From Eubacteriales bacterium (GTDB lineage Bacteria > Bacillota > Clostridia > Christensenellales > CAG-138), in contig JAQVRG010000014.1 in NCBI GenBank assembly GCA_028701165.1, positions 1-13,410 of the forward strand: 13,410 nt of DNA. The letters are read 5' to 3'. Of the stretch, positions 13,336 to 13,410 are shown piece after piece. The first letter of the stretch is position 1; every line of letters begins with the position of its first letter. The notes beneath the pieces were generated by a model. The model was not told the DNA's origin and searched no databases. It saw nothing but the letters and a program-made list of their open reading frames with translations. Position numbers and translations under genes: made by a program.

Positions 13336-13410
13336 ATGCAGATATACAACACCATGTCCCGCAAAAAAGAGGAGCTCGTGCCGCTCGTGCCGGGCGAGAT
13401 CAAGATGTAC
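13336..13410 (+). CDS. cysS: Cysteinyl-tRNA synthetase, N-terminal fragment (runs off window)
   Basis: The 25 visible residues, starting MQIYNTMSRKKEELVPLVPG, closely match the conserved start of bacterial cysteinyl-tRNA synthetase, just before the HIGH-type active-site region, which lies outside the window. The enzyme charges tRNA-Cys with cysteine in the cytoplasm. The ATG at 13336-13338 has a GGAGG site at 13326-13330, five bases upstream. With only 30 bp after the small membrane protein there is no room for a T-box leader, so it is likely transcribed with the two genes before it. Confidence 0.9.
   Translation, partial: MQIYNTMSRKKEELVPLVPGEIKMY

Overview
The window looks like a chromosomal segment of an endospore-forming member of the Bacillota (Clostridia side) with unusually GC-rich coding DNA. 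Three things point there: Spo0A, a SipL-like SPOCS/LysM spore-envelope protein, and a Gram-positive-type MurG that stands alone. The high GC content produces many long false reading frames opposite the real genes. I cannot name the genus. No IS elements, phage genes, CRISPR arrays, rRNA or tRNA genes were seen.

Layout. Bases 2-313 hold the 3' end of an unrecognised plus-strand gene that converges on, and overlaps by 14 bp, the minus-strand sipL-like gene (300-1730). A 309-bp gap follows, with a SigE-like promoter and a cluster of DnaA-box-like 9-mers, then spo0A (2040-2837, minus). A DUF1576 membrane protein (3087-4445, minus) comes next and may be read from a leaderless mRNA. A tight four-gene minus-strand operon runs from 8111 down to 4530: soj/parA, parB, a THEP1-YqeC fusion and yqeB. 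It joins chromosome segregation genes to genes tied to selenium-dependent molybdenum hydroxylases. Its upstream gap (8112-8483) carries a promoter, a perfect parS site and the strong terminator of the next gene. That next gene (8484-10013, minus) is a HEAT-repeat/RNA-methyltransferase fusion. Another gap with a second perfect parS (10014-10335) separates it from murG (10336-11460, minus).

At about 11.5 kb the coding strand switches. From 11738 rightwards genes are on the plus strand: a DUF815-type AAA+ ATPase, a small membrane-anchored protein overlapping it by ATGA, and the start of cysS, which runs off the window.

How the parts fit. Spo0A and the SipL-like protein link sporulation entry (Spo0A) with spore coat assembly under SigE. 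Soj, ParB and the two parS sites form a complete chromosome-partitioning module and suggest an origin-proximal locus. The DnaA-box-like cluster and the strand switch agree with that but do not prove it. The most interesting items are the co-operonic ParAB/Yqe genes, the two domain fusions, a shared non-parS motif set around both parS sites, the altered acidic pocket of Spo0A, a CcpA-like operator in the spo0A leader, and the oriC-like cluster.
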